Assembly (NCBI GenBank): GCA_017562135.1
Contig: QEYB01000963.1
Location: 1,027,201-1,091,200 of the forward strand
DNA: 64,000 nt
Reading direction: 5' to 3'
Origin: Dipylidium caninum
Taxonomy: Eukaryota; Platyhelminthes; Cestoda; Cyclophyllidea; Dipylidiidae
This document shows, one piece after another, positions 58,601 through 64,000 of this stretch. Within the stretch, counting starts at the first letter, position 1. Every line of letters starts with the position of its first letter. The position numbers were made by a program, and so were the translations under genes. The notes under the pieces are model-generated. The model was not told the DNA's origin. It made no database searches and saw only the letters and a program-made list of their open reading frames with translations.

Positions 58601-61277
58601 GAACATACTGATGGAGGGCGTACCGAAGGGCCTCAACTTTGCAGAGGTACGTTCCGCCTTGCAGCCATACCTGGCATCGTGGAAGTGCACAATTTGCGGA
58701 TGTGGAGCCTCACCATGAACAAGACCGCCGTCCTCTGTGCATATCTGCTACAGGTAGGTCACATCTCATTGGCCGAGTAATTGAATGGTAACGTCTCTCC
58801 GAAATTAATACCGGCTCCCGCCACCGCCTCTATTAACATCGCTAAATAAGTGACTAATAGCGACTTTAACTACAAACCATTGTGCTAAAAAAGATATGGG
58901 ATGCGCCCTATGAGCAAATGCTCGTTTCACTTCCGCCTAGACGTGGAGTGGGGTTATCAACTTTATGTTTTTCCCAATAATCATCGCGCCTAACCTATAT
59001 TTTAAAATGAAGTCGTCCATAGTATATGTTAGATTTCTGTTAAAGCCGAAAGTTAAGCAAGCAGTCAGAAAGTGGTGACATCATTAACATAAGAATTCCG
59101 AGAACAGAGGCTACGAATTTTGCGGAATCACGCAGTTCCACTAATGTATTCAGGGCCTATTATTTGTTTAAGTCACCAACGGGCACTTCATCCATTGTAC
59201 CATATAGAAAAACGCGAGAAAACGTGAGGAAAGCACTTATAGAGATCATGCAAAATCGAGAGATTCCATTCCATTCCATTTAACGCAAATTCAGTATGTG
59301 TGCCTTTCTTATAACCAAATTAAAAGTTGTATGTGCGGATATATTCCCGAGGGACACAAAGAGCTTAATAATTACTTTGGGATTTTTATTTGAAAGTTCG
59401 GTGATCAATTTGGAGGTATGTAGAAGCCGTTGGATTTGCTCCATTTGACGGTGACTCTAACCAAACGTCTGTAAACAAAAGGTAGTGCGTCAATTTTTGG
59501 TCTTATGTGAGTGAAAATCTAATAATACTTAGGTATTATTATATAATTGGAATTACATCGAATTTGAAGAATCACTTCCTCCTCAAATTATTATTTGTCA
59601 GAGTTAAAATAGACGAATGTTAGCCAATGTCGTAAAGAGTTAAGGCCATGAAGATTTGTGACAATGAAATCGATAAATAAGTAGCCGTAAATCCCCAGAA
59701 AAATGTATTTGTATATTTGTGGCACTTTCATATATCATACCTACAGGAAAGTTTCTACACTTTCTGTGGCAATTTTCGACACGTAGCCAGGCTCATCTTC
59801 ACATTTTTTTTCACTTGCCGTATACATTACTGAGGTATACACAATTAAATAAAAAAAATTAGGTTTACGTTAGTCTTATGTGTGAAAAGCGATAGTGTAA
59901 CAAAGGTTACCGATAAAAATTCATTTGCATTACCGTATTTTATACTAATTTCATCAAAGAAATAAAACCTTTACAGAAGCACGTACAGATTTATTAAAAG
60001 ATTTGGAATGAAGACAAAGTTTATGACAGGAACATGCACAAGTGGGCTGGGAAATTTGAAGCACATTGATTTCGGCCTTTCTTAAGCCACGGTCTGGGCG
60101 ACCATTTTTGATCGACGGCAATGTTGTTTAAGGCCATGTTGGAGAAAGATCTTTTTCTGCTCAACATCAGGAGACCACTAAAAGTTTAATTTAGCTCAGC
60201 AAAACCAGTTCGGAAACATATTCGTAAAATAGGATTGGTGTGTAAACGTTTGAATATGTGGCACCACATCAGTTAACTCCGGAATTTGCATGATCGAGCC
60301 GTCGAAAGGCACATCTTTATTTGCTCGAAACAAAAAATAGAGCTCCTTATTGTAGCCGGATGTTAACTGGGAATGGAAAGTGGATTACCTACGAAAAACG
60401 CGTAAGGCGAAGGGCATGTCGCGAAACCGGGAAAAACCAAAGTCCTTCCGCCTTCAAAGCACAGTTAGACTCTGAATGAGATTGTTGTGGTGTGTAATAG
60501 TGGGACCTTCGAAAAAAACCAAAACATTATGAGCTTTTTAAAAACCGAATTAAAAAGCTCAATTAGGAGAAGTGTTGTCAACAAATTGTTAAATGACAGT
60601 GGCCATCCCACGTCCGTTTCTGATCTTCACGGATTGCTTGGGTATTTCGTGAACTAGGCTGGGAAATTCTTGTCACATCTACCATGTTACTCGGAACTCA
60701 GCATCCTCTGACTATCAGGTGTTTTTTATTTCTTTGCAAAATTTTTTGAGGACGCAAAAAAAATTCAAAAACTGTAAACATTAACCAAGTAATGGTTTGA
60801 TTTTTCGCATCAAATGAACGAAGAATCTTTTCAAAAACGGCAGCTATACAAACTGCCTTCATGGCGGCAAGAAGCTATTAATAATAAATCGCAATTATTA
60901 TTTATTTAAATAAAGTTTATTGAAGGCAATGAAAAATTGTATAATTTTTAGCTCCAATGACTGACAGAACTTTTTGGTAGACCCGGATGGATGGGATTTG
61001 GCGTCTGATGTGCATTAACGGTTAAGTTCATTTTAAAATTTAATTTCAGGCGATTATATAGGTCCGCACAGGAACAATTAGAACGTGCCAACCGATTGTT
61101 ACGTTCGGCGGTTCCTTGTACCACGAGGTGACTATTCAGATGGAACAATACGTGGCCGGCTATGGCGGATTGCAGATTGTGCCAAGAGTTAAACGACTAA
61201 TGTGTAGGCTATCAATTTTCAACTCTTACTTTCCTCTCTTATTGTCTCGAATGCATTGTTCGTCGCTTTTCTTTTAG
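55697..61277 (+). CDS. SLC30A2: SLC30A (ZnT2-like) zinc transporter
   Basis: Cation-diffusion-facilitator family; a Zn2+/H+ exchanger that moves cytosolic zinc into vesicles or out of the cell. Exons: 55697-55794, 56696-56721 (26 nt), 56763-56873, 57039-57185, 57305-57458, 57643-58054, 58512-58753 and 61050-61277. TM1 is [18 protein letters not shown]2 [14 protein letters not shown] and TM5 HVIGDLLQS carry the HxxxD zinc-site pairs. TM3 and TM4 lie in 57305-57458. The cytosolic TM4-TM5 loop has a His run ([18 protein letters not shown]) and is extended by about 90 residues. TM6 is [18 protein letters not shown]. The C-terminal domain contains [23 protein letters not shown] and [11 protein letters not shown]. 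The intron after 57458 has a GC donor. Single-base frame breaks sit near 58658-58662, 61050-61060 and 61108-61116, so the C-terminal domain is not continuously readable. The last intron is 2.3 kb. It lies between two inverted 2-kb repeats. Confidence 0.88.
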
Positions 61278-61867
61278 CCTTCCTCACTTATCTGCTTCCC
61301 GGTTTTAACTAAAGCCTCCATCTTGACCCTTTTGCTTCAGCACGGCCAAGAATCTCTCTCTTACTTTTCCACTCCAGCCCTTCGGTGCAGGTCTTTTGGG
61401 ATTAGTAGACATCTGGCATGGTATTTTAAGTCTACTGCAGATATATACATATGTCTATCTTCGTTGATGGATGACTTTGAGACCAAAAACTGAAAAGTAA
61501 AACACAAATTCAATGTTCCTACTCTCTCTCTCTTGCTTTTGCTTGTTAATAATCAAGACGGCCTAAATGGACTGAACATTTGGCATGTATAATGGTGTCT
61601 GCGAAGTAGCTCTGTGTACCTATGTCTTACGTATTTTCCAAGAAAGTTTTTTTTCGAAAAAAAAGTTTTTTTTATGGGCATCATAGAAAATAAGAATAAA
61701 TTTGCAGGTAGAAGTAAGGAGAGAATTAAGCATCGGAAAAAATGAGGTGCAGTGCAAGGATTCATGAGGACCGGAGTAAAAACCGAGGAGTGATAAAACC
61801 CAAAAAGTAATTATTAGAAATGAATAAGGAACAGCAGAAAAATTTTGGTCTAAATTGCCGGCCAATA
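61278..61867. other. 3' flank of SLC30A gene
   Basis: Presumed 3' UTR and spacer before the right repeat copy. It contains a CT microsatellite (about 61523-61535), AATAAA near 61694 that might serve as polyadenylation signal, and an A/T homopolymer-rich patch (61640-61675). Confidence 0.45.
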
Positions 61868-64000
61868 AAAGGCAAAAGACATACTTCAAGTCTCCCAACT
61901 TTCCAAATTTCACAAGATAGATGTCTCCCCTACCAGTGCCGGTTTACTTCCACGTCGAAATGGCCAGCAACTCTAGCTCTCTGCTACTCACGACGGAATG
62001 TCTACAAAAATTCCATTGGAGGAACGTCTGTCGAATTTAAAGGATGACTGAGGCAAGATCCCATATATCCCCTTTAGTGTGACATTTCGGGGAATATGTG
62101 AGTACTGATGGAGACGTAGTTGACAAAGTCTCGTGTTCTTTGGCGTGGTCAATACTGCATTCGAATCACCTCCACAACCCTTCACGGTGTGGTCAATGGA
62201 ACAAAGGGAATATCCCGATTGAAGTGAGATGTTACCGGTCAGGTACAAGTGCGATTCTCTCGTGAGGAGCATTCGAACATCGACAAAATAATGCCACGGG
62301 AGAATATATCTTCTTAAGTGCTGGAGATCATTTTTATGTGCCAAGATAGTCACTGGAATAGGAGAGGAGGGGGTGAGAGAGAGGAGAAAAGAAGAAGAAT
62401 TACGAGGAGAATAAACATCGCCTCGTTTTCCCATCAAGCTCTACTCTTCCCCTTGCCAATGTCGCATTGATGCGGGGATGGGAGTGTGAGACGGCGGAAA
62501 TTTAGCGCAGTTAATGTGTGAGTGCTTGTGCTTTTCTGAGAGGAGTGCCACCGATTAAGTGCGGTTTTCCCTACTCATTATTGCGTTCGTCATAAAGCCG
62601 TTCATCTCCCCTTCCACCCTTCTTAGCCATCATTGTTGAGAAGTGGACAAGAGAACATCTTCTTGGTTTACTAATACGCAGAGTGCCGTTTCAGTCCACT
62701 CCTGCCACAATCCACATGTCCTATTTGTTGTGTAAGACAACTCACACAGAACGCATGTGAAGCCTGCACAAGTCGAGAATGAAATAGAGCACTGTCAACT
62801 ATGACAATTGGGAAGCTATGTCTCGTTGAATGCCACACCATATTAGGGCTAATTGATCAACATAGGTCGGCCTGATTAACGCATCTGGTCGTGGCATGTG
62901 GGAGAACCAGTTGAGGTTCTCTCTGACTCATTGCAATGCTGTGTCTACTCCCCGATGGGAGAAAGACCGGACCTTCTTTCGAGTGCACGCTTGACCATCA
63001 GGTCCCACAAAAGTATCTCCGACCGCTCTTCAAGGACAGATGAGTGCACCAGGACTGCAATCGCCGCCATTTCGACAGATGCCACCCAATCCCTCTGTCT
63101 TCACCCACTGCACTATGGACACCATAATGACTCGGTGGGGGGGGGGGGGGGGGGGGCGGAGGAGTGCTATTTATGAAGGCTGTAATGAGTCAGGGACAGT
63201 TGTCTTCTTTTGGGAGTTGCGTTCATTCCTTCCACTCATTTACGCAATGATGTCAGGTGAAGTGGCGTGGAGCGGCGGTAAGGCAGGCGTCACGTTGACG
63301 CAGAGCCCACACTTAAGACCATGTGGCTACGTGCAAGAGAAGCGTGCAAAGCTGAGTCGCAATATGTGGGTGGACTGAAGAACACAGCGATATTATCGCC
63401 GAAAGACGCACATGCACTGACAGACCACCTCCCCTTCGGCAGCAAAACGACGTCTTACTGAAGTGCCGCATGGGTGAGCAGTGGCTAGGTGCGGCGAGGC
63501 GGAAGCGAATGCCCTCGTCTAACCACATCATTTGCAGGTACTCAGTGCCCACTCTCACCCTCTCACACTCTCGCTTCAATGTTTTATCTGCTCTGCCCTT
63601 TCGCCGCACTCCTCCCGAAAGCCTCATCATTCGTGCACCCTCTGCCCCCACCATTGTAATAGCACATGAAGCAAGTTGACAAGAACAAAGCTGCTTAGCC
63701 GACGGCTAATCGCTTCCTTTGCTCCCAGTGCTGTCTCAGGGCTCCAACTCACACTGCCCAACGTCGCACCCCCAACAAATGCGTGCTGGAGACCACACTC
63801 GAGGTGGACAAGAACTACAAATGACCCGCACCCCACTGCTTTGACCCACACCGAAAAAACCGTGTTCATCCATTACGAACGATACACCGGCGGTCCCAGC
63901 CCGAGGCGGTAGCGCTGAGAGCGTACCAGATGAAGATGTTCAGTTAGCGAATAAAGTTGCACGAATGTTATGAGCTAGAGACGCTTTATGATGTCATCTT
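61868..64000 (-). repeat. Large inverted repeat, right copy (runs to window end)
   Basis: Reverse complement of 51809-53857, matching almost throughout with scattered substitutions and many one-base length differences. Similarity continues to the last bases of the window, so the true outer border may be beyond 64000. Inner border near 61868. It contains G20 at 63137-63156. The open frames on it (61988-62437, 63040-63378, 63313-63654) mirror those in the left copy and are not convincing genes. Confidence 0.88.
63137..63156. repeat. G20 homopolymer
   Basis: A run of 20 G in the right 2-kb repeat copy, the counterpart of the C18 run at 52602-52619. It could form a G-quadruplex, and its length is likely assembly-sensitive. 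Confidence 0.9.

Noticed and set aside
63040..63654. Long open frames in the right 2-kb repeat copy (plus 63040-63378, minus 63313-63654)
   Set aside because: They span the G20 tract or mirror non-conserved frames in the left copy, with different frame lengths in each, so they do not look like a preserved gene.
51809..64000. Composite transposon carrying the zinc transporter
   Set aside because: The arms lack a transposase and clear terminal repeats, and SLC30A is a normal host gene with many introns; simple flanking repeats are a sufficient explanation.

Overview
This window is eukaryotic, from an animal, and most likely a parasitic flatworm (tapeworm-like). The evidence is AT-rich intergenic DNA, multi-exon genes for conserved animal proteins, and many extremely short GT-AG introns of about 29-44 nt. 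The flatworm assignment is an inference from the intron sizes and protein divergence; no species-diagnostic marker is visible. There are no operon-style bacterial genes, no CRISPR arrays and no rRNA.

Layout. 2.2-9.1 kb, minus: PIGO, a GPI-anchor ethanolamine-phosphate transferase. 10.5-12.2 kb, plus: a RING1/RNF2 Polycomb E3 ligase, head to head with PIGO. 13.0-14.8 kb: weak candidate coding exons. 14.8-20.6 kb, minus: an eleven-finger C2H2 protein in which each finger has its own phase-1 exon (the 5' end was not found). 20.6-34.1 kb: gene-poor DNA with an inverted pair of about 0.2-kb repeats and a CCAAT-box cluster. 34.1-50.0 kb, minus, head to tail: CNOT7/CAF1 deadenylase, a doubtful small exon, PSMC5 (Rpt6), an ISWI/SMARCA5 chromatin remodeller and an unrecognised acidic protein of about 640 aa. 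55.7-61.3 kb, plus: a ZnT2-like SLC30A zinc transporter, flanked by two inverted copies of a repeat of at least 2 kb (51.8-53.9 and 61.9-64.0 kb).

The genes are unrelated housekeeping and regulatory functions: GPI-anchor synthesis, Polycomb ubiquitination, mRNA deadenylation, proteasome, nucleosome sliding and zinc transport. There is no pathway cluster. The most useful observations are structural: ultra-short introns, a strictly phase-1 modular zinc-finger gene with a 15-nt microexon, a GC-AG intron, large inverted repeats around the zinc transporter, and single-base frame breaks (mostly in short homopolymers) concentrated in the ISWI and SLC30A genes. Those breaks could be assembly errors or real inactivation. 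Exon borders were assigned by eye from splice dinucleotides, phase and protein similarity; several are provisional.
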